Counted from the stretch's first letter, positions 25,807-37,411 are shown. The stretch: 64,000 nucleotides of DNA from Phoronis australis (GCA_002633005.1 NMRA01000086.1:248001-312000); one strand, 5' to 3'. Numbers and translations are program-made. The notes: generated by a model from the sequence alone, not told the origin.

Positions 25807-25875
25807 TTAGGACTCCTGCAACACATTTGACACATTTCCCCACTGTGAGGCTAGCTTTTCATGGTAGGCATCCAA
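25807..25875 (-). CDS. NUF2: NUF2 last coding exon
   Basis: Acceptor TCTTTTGCAG|TTG, stop TAA at 25809-25807. Encodes LDAYHEKLASQWGNVSNVLQ then ES, matching the 'ALEKYHDGI' tail of Nuf2. Its acceptor is preceded by a fourfold tandem repeat. No convincing AATAAA for this strand was found in the 300 bp downstream. Confidence 0.88.
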   Translation of the reverse strand: MDAYHEKLASQWGNVSNVLQES

Positions 25876-28800
25876 CTGCAAAAGAAAAAAATGTCAGGCT
25901 TAGCAAAAGAAAAAAATGTCAGGCTTAGCAAAAGAAAAACATGTCAGGCTTAGCAAAAGAAAAACATGTCAGGCTTAAAGGCTGTTGAAACATTTTTGGT
26001 AAGAGAATAACCTCATGTATCTGAGACTACGTAGCCCTTTGACACATGATGAATCCATGTGCTGGTTTCCAGTTCAATTTTCAACATCATTTATTTTTCA
26101 AATTGAAAATTGAACTGGAAACCAGCACACGGACCATGATGCAGCAACACGCAATCCTTTAAGGTATTGGTTGAAATTACTTTTTTCTAGACCACATTTA
26201 GATAATTAGTTTTAAAAAGCCTGTACCAGTGTGACATAAACAATTAGCAGCTAAGTTTTTGCTTTTTTCTGTAAACAGTATACCGGTAAAATCCTAAAAT
26301 GGTTCATGCAATCACCACAGACCCTTAAGACCACTGACAACACCAAAAAGCACCAAGACCCTGTTAAAAAAACGAGCCTCACCGCTAAGATACAAAAACC
26401 AATCTTCATCTACAGCACAACCAAAGGCCACCTATCAAACAACACAGTTTGCCCACCCAACCACAAGTGCCACCTACCGTCTCCAGCAACTGTGAGTAGT
26501 CCGTCTGTAAAGTTGTGATATTTTTCTCAATATGGCCGACCTTCACTGAGCATTGTTGCTCCACTTGCAGCATCTCGTGTTCAAGTTCACTCTTGCGAAG
26601 GTCATCTTCCCCAATCATCTGGCCATACTGCTCTTTTTTTCTGCAACAACCGTTTTTACGCAAACATCAGGCTGATCTCAAACAACAGGGCTTGGAATGA
26701 CCAATGACAAAAAAACGCGGAAACTTTTACGGCCCAAATCATGCCCGATAACCAGCCTTTGAAATGATCAATGAGAACCTTTCCGCGACAAAAATCGGGA
26801 CNCACACAAATTTGGCTGCAGAGCGGTAGTATTTGTCGCCGCGCTTAACAATAACACGAGCCGCCATTGAAAATCACACCACGCTTTACCCAGATGCCCC
26901 AGCAATGTTGACAATTTACGTTCCTCCGAAACATAAAGACTTCCGCTTTCCGAGGTGAACGTCGTCTGCAACGCCGCGGTAAGAAAGGAATTTGCCGCGG
27001 AAATTTCATATCAAATCCGATTTTTTTTACGCGGAAATATTATAAAAAAAGTGGAAAGCACATTTCAAAAAAGCGGAAATCCGCGTTTCCGCGGAAAATT
27101 CCAAGCCCTGAAACAAACTACACCAGCTGACTGCCATCTTCATTATCCCATTAGTTTTTATTAGTTTAATGACACTGATAAGGAAATGCAACATACTGAT
27201 ATTAAATCAGAATCAGCAAATTGATTGCCGTGTATAGACTCCGTAAATGCATTGCACCCACATCACCCGTTTTCACTTCAGTGAAATAGCTCAGCTTAGT
27301 TGAAACATAAAAATTTTGGTATTTACAACTGAAACGTGTAAATTCCTTTAAAAAACTCCAATTTTTTGAAAGAATTCCAGATTCCGTGAATTCTGCCTTG
27401 TTATCCATTATTGCAGAAAAACAAGGTCTCTATATTACTTAATAAGAAGCTAAATAAACAAAATGGACATCTAAAGCCTGCTTTGCACATTTAACTACAG
27501 TTAAAAAAAAATATTTTTGTAAATTACATTATAAAACAGTGGCGGATCTAGGATATCACAAGAGGGGTGCCCAACATTTTGTCTGTAAATATTTGCACAA
27601 AGCACGATTGTAGATGCACATAGCACCCAATGGGGGCAAACCCCCTCCCGCCCAAGAAATTTTTCTGTTTTTTCCTCTAAAAATCAAGCATTTTCCTTGA
27701 TTCCCGAAGTATTATCCAAGAAAAAAAGGCAAAAAACACGGAGAAAGTGTCAAACAGGAAAACTACAAGTACCACAGACTTGAACTCATCACCTGACGGA
27801 GAGAGCGTGCGTGCTTTACCACTGCACCACCACGATTTAACTCCTAATTAGTTACTAAGATACCTACTTGTTTATGGTCCACAGCATTCGCGCGCGAAAC
27901 CTTCTTCTTTTTGTAATGTTTATTACACTTTTTATATTTTGTGCAATCAGTTCGTAACAAATTTGTTGTATTTAAAATAGTCTTCAATTGCCCAAAAGAC
28001 CAAATCTGTTATTTTGTGTTGGCATTAATGACGCGATTGTTTTGGAAATTGTCTTAAGGTTTGACAAAGAGAGAATTATGAGTTTCTGAGGGATTCACTA
28101 AGGCTTCGATTAAAATTCACATCTTACCAGCAGCTTCTGTTTTTTCATCGTCACTCAGGTTCCATTTTCTTTAAAAAATGAAGTAATTTTCTTCATTGCA
28201 CAGTGAAGCAGACGACAGATACGGAGTCGTAGTGCGCAGCACCACTGCCAGTTGCCTGGGATATCGCGGGAGAGCCTATACTTAGCCATAGTTCCATTAC
28301 GATTGAGCCGTGTTTCGAATTTGACACTTGAAGTTGGATCTGACCCCCCCCCCAAACACACTAAAACTGCACACATTTCAATCTTGTTTCTGCCATATAA
28401 TGTTAATTACCGGGGTGAAATAGTAAACTCAACATTTCCCTACGCTCTTGCGGTTTTATTTTTTTGCAGCAGTCAAGGTACAAACAAACCATATAGTTAA
28501 CTTGCAAAGACCCAAAGAAGCCATCTGTTGGAACCCCACTAACCCTTGTCCGTAGCCTAGTCAGACCATAGCTCATTTCAAAAGTCAGTGGTTTGACCAC
28601 AATGACTGAATAAAGGTGTTTACTTGGACCTAGAGTGACTGCAGTCCAAACTAACACTCCAAGTGAAAACAGTCATAAAAATATCACCACTTACTACTCC
28701 ATAGATGCCACAAATTTGTTCTAGTACGGCTCTCAATTTAGCCTGACAGCCATAATACTCCTTTTGGGACAAGTTTAACGTTTTCCCTCGTCACTCCCAC

Positions 28801-31800
28801 TCCCTTGTGAAAAAAGTCTGCTGTTGGGCTGAGTATAACCCTCACCCCCACTCACCCCTTCATCTGTACCAGAGTCTGCTCAGTTCCAGCCATCCTGTTC
28901 TGATGCTGTAGACTCAGTTTTGCCAGCTTCTCCTGCTTGGACACCACCATCTGTTTCTGTCTCTGTTCCTGAGCTGTTAGGTCACGCAACACATCTTTCT
29001 GTGTTTGGATGTCATTACGTAGATTGGAGATTTCGCCCAGCACCTCCCTGCATTGATAATTACTTTTGGCCATATTTCAAGAATAACAAAGAGTTAGACA
29101 AACACAGAAGTATTTTGTCCAGGAGAAATCACACAAATACAAAATCATGTTCAACTGAATTGTTCCTCATGATGATCCAGGGGGTAATTTTAGGAGCGCA
29201 CCTCGCGTCATTGGCACATTGAAAAACTTCATATACTTATTATGTAGTATGAGATTCTGTGGCAGACTTTAGACCTGGTAAGTGTCAATTTCAACAACTT
29301 GGCCATTCTCAAATGCAATGCAAAAGATGATGCTGCGGGCAATTGATGGCACTGGTGACGACCATAATTCATGCAGGCTCGAAATTGCCAGTGAAACGCT
29401 TGAGAAAACAAGTGCAAAAAGTAGACTTACAAGCTCACTCGTACGAGCACTGAGTGGAGTTCCGATGTTTTTGGCCACCAGTTTAAACAGGCCTAAATGC
29501 GGAAATTCGAGGGCAGATACACCCTCACCCATATTTTCAAGCGAACATTTTCACCAGTGTCGAGCACTGTGTACCATTGCAACTACACACCAGAGGCTTT
29601 TAATAACTATTGCACATGACATTGGATGATGTAAACCATTTTTCCAGTTGTTGACAATTTTAGAATAAAACCCATTTGTCATATTGTCACATTCAGATCG
29701 AGTCCTATTTTTAATAGCTACTCATGCAAAAGTTGAACATTTCAAAAACAATTCCGAAAGTATAAAAATAATTAATTCTTAAACCGGCAAAATTCCTAAA
29801 AGAGTTTGTAGACCAGTATATAAAGCATAGTCTCTCAAAGTTTCAAATGATGTTCTAAAGTTGGCCAAAGTTGGCCATTTTCTAGAGTTCTACATAAACC
29901 TTTATATTGTTTAAGACCAAAGTTGGTCTTTATTTTGTGGAACAAATGCAATGTAGCTGTCAAGGAAGATATTGACAGGAAGGATTCACATAGAACAATA
30001 ATTTATTTTGATTCGAGACAAGAACATGATAACATTGATTTGAAAGTGGTTTCACACCCTAGATTGACCCTTCCCCTCCTGAGAACCTACCGTTCCCTCT
30101 CTATCTCCCCATTGATGCCCTGAATCAGCCTGTTCGCCTGTTCACAGTCTCCCTCCAGCTGCACCAAGTGACCTTCCTGTTCCCTGAGCTCCATCATCCG
30201 CGAGATTTTCTCCTCCTTTGCAGTCTTCATACTGGCCAAATGGCGACGCTGGCGCTCTATTTCATTCTTCATGCGGTCCGGCGACTGGACGATCTGGCGT
30301 GACAACTTTGTACTCTTCTCCTTTAGTGACAACATGGTCAGTTTTGTTTGATCCTGTAAATATTACACATTCGTAGAATGCAAAACAATGAGTATTAATT
30401 GTCCTAAAAACTTCTGCTGCTGTCCGACCTTCCTAAAACAGATTGTTACAGCCTCGGCTACTAGTATTGCTAACTGGTTTGAAATGTCAGGAAGCATTCT
30501 GGTTAGCAGTCTGTGTTGTTGCACTGTTGAGGACTGAACATCCTATGGCATGCATTTTCCTCAGAAATTTGATGAATGTCAACAATGCTTGCATTACTTG
30601 GATCGTTCCTGACGTTTCGAGTGAGACAAAGTATTTGACTATTGTAATATATGTATTATTTACATAACGTGACTTGAATATGATACCAGTATTGTTTGCT
30701 CAATTCATTTTTCTTACTACCATGAGGTTGGTACAGTCATTGTACGAACTGACGCCTGACACAAAATCTGAGTGCTGCCAATTGAAGATACAGTCAAAGT
30801 AAACCATGAAGATGAAGTTGATAGGTGAACCTATATCTTAAAGATCTCACGGAATAATAGTTCAGATTTTCCAAAACCGTGGAGATGAAGGCATTTCGAC
30901 TTGTCTATCAAATAACACAGTTCTACAGTCAAAGACTACCTGCTGCATATATCGTTGTCCAGTGGAGGCAGTAGATCAGGTGACAAATTTCCTATGTGCT
31001 AAAAACAATATTTTGAAACCACACATGTACATTTAATTAGAGTTGAGTACAAAGCAGCATCAGGATACAGTAGAACTCAGAATATATGGCCATGGTCTTG
31101 TAATAGAGTATGTCCATATACTTGAATATAAGGCCATTGCATTTTAAGTGTTCTCAAAAATGTATTATTTGGCCTATATGGATATGGCCTCATACGTAAT
31201 AGGTAATACGTTACGACTATATGAGGAGCTTACATTGGCTGCTGTTGTCTCGGCAATGCCAGCCTTGAGATCACTGATGGCTTTCTGCTGAGTCATCTGT
31301 TGTTTGTGGTGTTCCCCCATCTTGGCATTCATTTCCGCAAAGGATTCTTGTAGCTGTCATAGATTGTACATGATGGTCATACACAATATATTTATCAACA
31401 GTGTCCTCAGTATTTGATCTTTGTTTTTGACCAGGTGCTGAAAGGTATCATTTCATGACATGATACTTAGACAGAACATGGAGAGCACAATGACAGAGAA
31501 TTTTGATTGTGACAGACAGCTGCTGACAGTCTGTCAATGAAAGTATTCTAATAATAAGTTGGGCAACTGGTCCATGTTACACCACAACACGAAGTAATAA
31601 CATGGCAAACCAAACGTATCTATATGGTCCACCAACACTGTTATTGTCTTCTAAGGAGAGTATTACTAGTGGATTTTGACTATTTTACTATATTTATGTT
31701 GTCTAAACCTTTGAATTTCCATTCATGTATGCGGAAAATTGGAGATGATTTGATCCCACATATGAAAATCAAGAGTAGAAGACTCTGTTTAATTTTTGTT

Positions 31801-34800
31801 TTTTAGCCAACCAAACTCAGCAAAATGCAGCTCCAAATGATGGGTTGTGGGACAGTCAGCGCAACTGCTCCTTGAAATTCTTCATGTTTTGGGGTTGTAA
31901 GTGAAATTGCTGCGAGTTTTGATGACGATATGGGAACAAAGTGTCACCAATATCATCTCATACCTGTTTATATTCTGGTTCCTCCTCCGCTCTTTTACAC
32001 CGGATGGCGTTAATTTTCTGCTGCAGTTCATCATTGAGAGTCGTCAACTGTTGATGCTGTTCTTTGATAGCAGCCTGATGTAAAATAATGATCAAGGTTA
32101 GCATGAATATGTATTAAATACATCCCTGTTCATTTGAAACAACTTTGCAATGACAGAAAATTATGATCAATGTTAGCATTAGTGTGTAATGTATCACTGT
32201 TCACTTGCAAAGAACAATGTGACAGATAGTAAGTAATGAAGTTTGTAATGGGATGACAAATATCATTAAAGAAATCCTATGAAACAGGAATAAACACCAG
32301 CACTAGAGAAATTATTCACCAAATAATTTTGTCCGTCTGTACTGAAACTCCAACCTCAGACTCAGAACTGTAAAATGCACTGTAATGTTAAGTAATTGGT
32401 TGTTTTATTTATTGCATCTGTGTACAACTGTAATACTGATGATCATATTGAGTAATGTTGAAATGTCAACATGAAGCTCAGCGTATTGTTTTTACTATTT
32501 AACTGTTAACTGACCATCTGACCATGAACAGAACCTCTTACAAATTTTCACTGACACCAAATCAGCAATCAGATTCACCAACCCTCATTGTGATGTTACA
32601 TGCCCCAACCCAACGCAACACCAGTTGAGAATAGATGCCAATGACGATGTGAATATGTTAATAAGTATCATAACATCAATTTTCGTCTGTCTGACTAAAA
32701 AAGAAAATACCCAACCACTCACTACAAAAATTATTGACAGCTGGCAACTTACATCCTCGGCTTTCATTTGCTCGTAGACTTCCTGCTTCTCTGACATAAA
32801 TCTAAAGTAGTTGACTAGTGCACTAACAAACCGCTGTGTGCGCTTAGGCTCTACAAGTAAACCAGATTACATATTAAATGTATGCAGCAGACTACAGGTA
32901 CTACTTTAACACATAACATTGATGGTATAAAATAAGATACACAACTACTTAAATTCACCATACAAACAGGATAGCTTTGTGTAAAAATTAAAATTACTTG
33001 AAGAATAATTGTACATCCAACTTTTATTTTATGAACAAAATGTGTTTCGCATTGAACACATCATTTGAAAAAATCCACTGTTATACACAACCGCTACCCA
33101 GAAATAAAGAGAGAATGTACTCAATCAAAAAATGGCAATCAAAAACATTTTATGGCATTACTGAGAACTTACATGACCTTGTAACTCAAAACCTAAATCA
33201 GAATAAAAATAAGAATTTCAATTTATGTTTGACAACTGGACTAGCCAAACATTGTGCGTCAAAAGCTAGAGATGGAAGTGAAACTGAAGGCTGGCGTAAA
33301 TAGGTCATTTACTGTGACTAGAATAATGGTACAATACAATGTAAGAGAATAGATATAATAAGTAAAATAATATTACCTCTGTAAAGACGGCCTCTCAATA
33401 ATAAAAAACGCAAGTCTACTCCTGCCAATGGCACTTACTTGGGTCAGTCAAATCTGTCAGATGAAAATCTTTAACACAACATGCATACATCAGTCTTTGC
33501 CTGAAATGGAAGACCATGATAACACTCAATCGCAGCCTTGCACTTAACAGACCACTGTTGCTGAGAATTATCCGATTCAAACACCAAATACGTTTCTGAA
33601 ATTTAACGTATACCAGGAGCTCCATTTATTTTACCGAAATCACTTTGCATGCAAAAAGAGCTCCCACAGAGGTCTTTTGTAAACAAGTGGTAAGGCTCTA
33701 ATATTTCAGAAACTTGTATGGCTGCTTGCAGTGCCCTCATTAGGTATGCAGCAAGAAGAAGGTTTCACTTTTTTGTCAGATTGGCTACTAGAACAGAAGT
33801 CTGGCAGGGCTTTTACGACTAAAAATTTTAGAAAACATCGACATCAGACGCCTTATCTTCCACATGCACCAGACATGTAAAATTATCCCATGGTGAATCT
33901 TTCAAACACTGTTTCAGATGAAAGCCTTGTGCCGGCCTCGTCTTTCTGGAGGTTCTTATGGAATTCCGGTTGCCAATTTTTGATAGGTTGCCTTATACTC
34001 CATTTAAGAACACTTGATTTAAAGGGGAAGGCAACCTTTTTTCATGTCACTTTTATTAAAAATACAGTTCATTGAGTATCCCAGACATATGTTTCATTTA
34101 ATTACGGCTTCCCGTATTTTTAAAATAAAAAAGTAGGAAAAGCACAGACCACTTTAACTCGAGTACTAAAGCAAAAACAATAAACGTACAAAGCCATTGT
34201 GAATGAAATGAGTGATGTCGCATCCTCGTATAATTCTGGGTAGTCCAACTGTCTGCTCTGATGGAATTGAAGCTGAAATATTGATTAACAGCACTTGTTA
34301 GAATTGATCTCTGCTTTGCTACATAAAAAGCCGAGTTAGCTCTACCATGGCAACAGGCAATGAAACACAGCACTGAGCATTACAGACACAAATCCATCCT
34401 GCCATAATAAAAGAGAGGCACATCATATACATTCTAGCAGACAGACCACCTGTCATTATCGACAACGGGATAAAAATGGCGAAATTTTAATCTACACCTT
34501 CTGGAGATGACTCTTTTCCTCAGATATCTGTACAAAACATAACATTTCAAAAAATCACACATATATTGTTGACTGAACAAAATTTCTGATAATAAGCTTG
34601 TATTTTGAAAATGATTACAACAGTACATTTTGGTTTCTCTAATATCCTCAACGCACAACCTGTTCAAAACAAACACTAAGCATAAACACAAAATATTAAA
34701 TAAGAATAGGTTACAGCATCAAATTTGGAGTGAAGAAAATTTCACTACACTTGTCTCAGTGAATTAGAAGACTATGTGCAATTTCAGGCATATTGAGATT

Positions 34801-35593
34801 ATTATCAACGTAGCCTTTTGAAACGCCAAGATCACCAAACTCTTTGAAGAAGGTCTTACACATAGGTTGGCCTGTTTTGGAAATTGTTAAATCATGTTAT
34901 AATGACCGAATAGAAATTGTTCTTTCAACATGTGTGAAATGCTAATAAATGGATACAATCCCTGTCAATAAAAATGCACTTAATAAAATCAAAGTATACT
35001 TAGAAAAACTCTAATCAAAGACTTTGGGTTTGCTGCATCGAACTGAAGAGTTACTGTGGGAAAATATGCGCTAATCTGACACATTTCTCAGGACTACTAG
35101 GCAGACTACACAGTACACACATGTGCTGTCTCAGTGAGAGAAGATTAACTTGTTAGAAGGCGATGTGAGATAGTGGTTTACTACTCACCAGAGTGAACTG
35201 TTCTGAGTTAGTTCCTGTCATACTTTGCAACATATGCAAGTAACATTTTTTCCATCGTTCAGACTGCAACAAAAGACATCAAAATTTGTATCAAAGCCGT
35301 CAACTTGACATTGCACAACATCCAACTAGCGAAACGACTGCAGAATCAAAAGAAAAGATCACTACTAGTTTGTATTATTAGACGAGTCATTTTCAGATTT
35401 CACTGAGCAAAGGTAACAATCTACCTCGTGGATGGACCTGTTTTAAGAAATCAATGGCTACAATTACCTGAGGGCGCGTGAAGTCATTGTCGCTGATGAT
35501 TAGTTCTGGCCAAATGTCATGCACAATTGGTAACAGCTCGTCAGGCTTGAGAATGGGAAATAAGTAGTCTAGTGTTGTCTGTTGTTGACTCAT
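25807..35593 (-). CDS. NUF2: Kinetochore protein Nuf2
   Basis: Nuf2 pairs with Ndc80/Hec1 in the outer-kinetochore NDC80 complex that binds spindle microtubules. Supported coding exons (minus): 35593-35468, 35263-35189, about 34871-34785, 32850-32753, 32074-31964, 31353-31234, 30353-30091, 29047-28856, 26640-26478 and 25875-25807. From exon 4 onward all phases agree. The N-terminal calponin-homology-like part shows FPILKPDELLPIVHDIWPEL, SDNDFTRPQ and then EPKRTQRFVSALVNYFRFMS, the conserved 'PKxxRT..L..iiNF..FRE' Nuf2 signature. The rest is a long coiled coil with landmarks QIVQSPDRMKNEIER (compare the 'IVDSPEKLKNYKE' motif) and QMVVSKQEKLAKL. About 434 residues in total, near the family's ~460. 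Exon 3 borders are unresolved. A short noncoding 5' exon probably precedes 35601. Confidence 0.93.
25880..25977. repeat. 25-bp tandem repeat of branch point and polypyrimidine tract
   Basis: Four units (25880, 25905, 25930, 25955). On the minus strand each reads GCTAAGCCTGACATTTTTTT followed by CTTTT, so each supplies a YTNAY branch-site match (CTGAC) and a pyrimidine tract. The unit nearest the exon ends in the true acceptor TTTTGCAG; the others end TTTTGCTAAG. Confidence 0.92.
26058..26129. repeat. 27-bp perfect inverted repeat (18-nt loop)
   Basis: TGTGCTGGTTTCCAGTTCAA... at 26058-26084 is exactly complementary to 26103-26129. It lies in the last NUF2 intron. The size is compatible with a small-RNA precursor or a tiny palindromic MITE; complementarity beyond the perfect stem is poor. 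Confidence 0.85.
26478..26640 (-). CDS. NUF2: NUF2 coding exon 9
   Basis: Acceptor GGTTGTTGCAG|AAAA, donor GAGACG|GTAGGT, 163 nt. Encodes KKEQYGQMIGEDDLRKSELE to DYSQLLET. A MITE ends only 45 bp upstream of its acceptor. Confidence 0.9.
26686..27110. mobile_element. MITE with CAGGGCTTGGAAT termini
   Basis: Starts CAGGGCTTGGAATG and ends ATTCCAAGCCCTG: 13-bp inverted termini, with further imperfect complementarity rich in CGCGGAAA. 425 bp, non-coding. CAGGG starts and the size suggest an hAT-type MITE, but the flanks (TCAAACAA and AAACAAAC) are not a clean 8-bp duplication. Contains the N at 26802. Sits in a NUF2 intron. Confidence 0.6.
27537..27850. repeat. Transposon end (CAGTGGCGGATCTAGG) next to a minus-strand tRNA-like unit
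   Basis: CAGTGGCGGATCTAGG at 27537 has the same terminus type as 20921. At about 27833-27765, minus strand, is TGGTGCAGTGGTAAAGCA (A-box-like) and GAGTTCAAGTC (B-box-like), a decayed tRNA-derived sequence. Lies within the NUF2 intron 28855-26641. Confidence 0.4.
28856..29047 (-). CDS. NUF2: NUF2 coding exon 8
   Basis: Acceptor TATCAATGCAG|GGAG, donor AAGGG|GTGAGT, 192 nt, phases 2 to 2. Encodes REVLGEISNLRNDIQTQKDV and QMVVSKQEKLAKL. Confidence 0.92.
30091..30353 (-). CDS. NUF2: NUF2 coding exon 7
   Basis: Acceptor AATATTTACAG|GAT, donor GGAACG|GTAGGT, 263 nt, ends phase 2. Contains LSRQIVQSPDRMKNEIERQR, the loop-like 'VxSPexlK' motif of Nuf2, followed by coiled coil. Confidence 0.93.
31234..31353 (-). 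CDS. NUF2: NUF2 coding exon 6
   Basis: Acceptor CTATGACAG|CTA, donor GCCAAT|GTAAGC, 120 nt. Encodes LQESFAEMNAKMGEHHKQQM to AETTAAN; coiled coil. Confidence 0.9.
31964..32074 (-). CDS. NUF2: NUF2 coding exon 5
   Basis: Acceptor TTTTACATCAG|GCT, donor AAACAG|GTATGA, 111 nt, phase 0. Encodes AAIKEQHQQLTTLNDELQQK and on to EEEPEYKQ; coiled coil. Confidence 0.9.
32753..32850 (-). CDS. NUF2: NUF2 coding exon 4 (PKRT/NYFRF signature)
   Basis: Acceptor TTTACTTGTAG|AG, donor GAGGAT|GTAAGT. Encodes (E)PKRTQRFVSALVNYFRFMSE then KQEVYEQMKAED. The most diagnostic Nuf2 exon. Confidence 0.93.
34019..34140 (+). mobile_element. Solo Kolobok-family terminal repeat
   Basis: TTAA at 34019-34022 followed by AGGGGAAGGCAACCTTTTTT and CATGTCA, then ATCCCAGACATATGTTTCAT and TTAATTACGGCTT, follows the TIR of the element at 43369-45287 in order. 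No matching opposite end is found nearby, so it is a truncated copy within NUF2. Confidence 0.65.
34785..34871 (-). CDS. NUF2: NUF2 coding exon 3 (borders uncertain)
   Basis: The reading frame with QPMCKTFFKEFGDLGVSKGY then VDNNLNMPE fits the Nuf2 segment 'F...V.DF...DiL.P' that should precede PKRT. The obvious acceptor (CAAAACAG at 34873-34872) gives phase 1, which does not match exon 2 (phase 0), and no standard donor matches exon 4. Either a further small exon or a different splice choice is involved. Confidence 0.5.
35189..35263 (-). CDS. NUF2: NUF2 coding exon 2
   Basis: Acceptor TTTTGTTGCAG|TCT, donor CTCTG|GTGAGT, 75 nt, phase 0 on both sides. Encodes SERWKKCYLHMLQSMTGTNS then EQFTL. 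Confidence 0.85.
35468..35593 (-). CDS. NUF2: NUF2 coding exon 1
   Basis: Start codon at 35593-35591; MSQQQTTLDYLFPILKPDEL and on to RPQ at the donor CTCAG|GTAATT. A good acceptor (TTTCTAG|CGGGAAGG) eight bases upstream of the ATG shows that transcription starts further upstream in a noncoding exon. Confidence 0.9.
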
Positions 35594-36069
35594 CCTTCCC
35601 GCTAGAAAGTATTTAGAACAGAACAAATAATTGATTTGGGTCCATTTCAATAGATAGCTGTAAGTCCAACTCTTATATTAGTAATTGATTGGCATCTCAA
35701 CAATTAAGTTTTTCACATTATGTCACGCCATCAAATAGGCTGAGGAAAATCTCACTATTTTTGAACAAGTCTGCTAGCATTGCTATGAATGCCCCACAGT
35801 TCCTCAAAACATTGCCCAATGGTATGGTAGGCTGAGATTGATAAAACCTATATTTTATGATACTTATTTTGGCCGCCATACTTTATCCTAAATTGGTGGG
35901 ATTTTAACATCGAGTGGACAACAGAGGCTATGATTCACCAAAAACACGTCTACAACATTCCCCTTTCCTACGGAAGGTGAACACCAGATTGTCTCACATA
36001 CAGCCGGTAATCAACTTCCGTTGGCTATCACAACACAGGTAAACACTAGACAGTAAAGTTATTAGCATT

Positions 36070-36815
36070 GGTACAAAGCTGTATACTAAATATACAGCTT
36101 TGCACCGATGTGGTTAAAAAATTGGTAAGATAAAATCTGACACAAAATTAGAGTCATTAAAAACTACAGTCTTCCTTGAGTAAACAAAATTATTTAACAG
36201 TGTTGGAAAAAATGGCGTTTTACCGTTATTCTGCTGCTTAAGTTGTGGAGCAATTTTTAGAGACGGCTTTCGGCGCCATGAAATATTGTGTCACCTATTG
36301 GCCACTTTCTTTATTCGCCGGTTCTTCAATCAACTGTCGTTCTTTCATGAGCTTGCGTACACATCACAACAAATTATTGGAACTAGTTTCGCTTCAGTTT
36401 TTAGAATTTCAATACCGAAAAACCGAATTTCAGAACAAATTTTGCTTCTCCGAAGTTGTCGCGAAAATTTAGAAAATGGCGCGTGAAACGAGCGTACTGT
36501 TTTCAAAACGACGACATACTTTTCATTGTTAGAAAAGGCAGAGAGTTACGCAACAAAATGATGTTTATTGCATTGTTTTTCACTTAAACGGCTGTAACAG
36601 GCAAGGTGAGTGTCAGTTGATTGCCAGATTTTGCATGCACCCCGTCCAGTCTTTAGCTTTACATTTTGATACAAATTTCACGGCGAGGTGACGAGCAGAA
36701 CTACCCTGGCTGTGAGCAATTTCGAGGTCTACGGAAGAAATACACACAGTGGTACCTAGCTGTATTTTGACAATAGTCTTAATACAGCTAGCTGGCTGGT
36801 TAATGTTCACCTAGT
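36070..36815 (+). repeat. Long repeat A, copy 1
   Basis: Begins GGTACAAAGCTGTATACTAA, with a terminal hairpin (CAAAGCTGTATA/TATACAGCTTTG). Collinear over ~740 bp with 54414-55150, ending in CAGCTAGCTGGCTGG in both. A partial inverted copy is at 56350-56794. ORFs are not recognisable. Confidence 0.8.
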
Positions 36816-37147
36816 TTTGCGTCAAGGTTAGGTGGCCACGGGCAAGGTTGTTTCTCATACAGGTGCTCGACTTCCAGAAAAAACGATAAGCATGGTAACC
36901 ATTTGGCTAAGCCGCTAAGCTGCTAATAGGCTGCTAAGTAGCACCATCGTCTCAACTGGGCTGCTAGGCAACAAGTAGCCCCTCGGTTGGCCTGCGGCAT
37001 TCAGGGCGATGCAATTGCCAAGAGTGGGCTGCAGGCAGTTGCCTGTTACTAATGTATTGTTAGCGATAGCTGATTGTGTGGTTAGCGAGCGGGTAACCTA
37101 ACAAAGGTTCATTCACCGGAAGCACGTTCATCATAGTGGTATGAAAG

Positions 37148-37290
37148 TGCTTCCGTTGAATCATATACGAGCCTCTGTTAGCCACTCGCTAACAGGCAAT
37201 TGCCTATTAGCAGTATTAGCTGAATGGTTAGCACACTCGCCGGTTAAATCGGGGTCGCTGGTTCGATTCCCGAGGTCGGGCAATCTCGGA
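37148..37290 (+). repeat. tRNA-derived SINE-like unit, copy 1
   Basis: Leader GAGCCTCTGTTAG...CTAACAG (7-bp stem), then a tRNA-like body with A-box TTAGCTGAATGGTTAGCA and B-box GGTTCGATTCC. A diverged copy with the same leader is at 55736-55845, and a more decayed relative at 36990-37100. It looks like a family of tRNA-derived SINEs rather than a working tRNA gene. Confidence 0.65.
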
Positions 37291-37411
37291 TATTACGACA
37301 ATAGAGGCATTACATTGTTTGTGGGCGTTGCAGACAGCTAAGGGCTATGTGTTGCCTACAACAAGTCACCACTCTAAGCCTTAAGTAGGCCTTCCACTCA
37401 TTCAAGTCAAT

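Noticed and set aside
34488-34517. Possible 30-nt NUF2 exon (ISEEKSHLQK)
   Set aside because: TTTGTACAG acceptor and AAG|GTGTAG donor exist, but the residues have no place in Nuf2 between exons 3 and 4.
37196-37282. Functional tRNA gene
   Set aside because: A and B boxes are good but the acceptor and anticodon arms do not pair properly, and a similarly leadered copy elsewhere shows it to be a SINE-like repeat.
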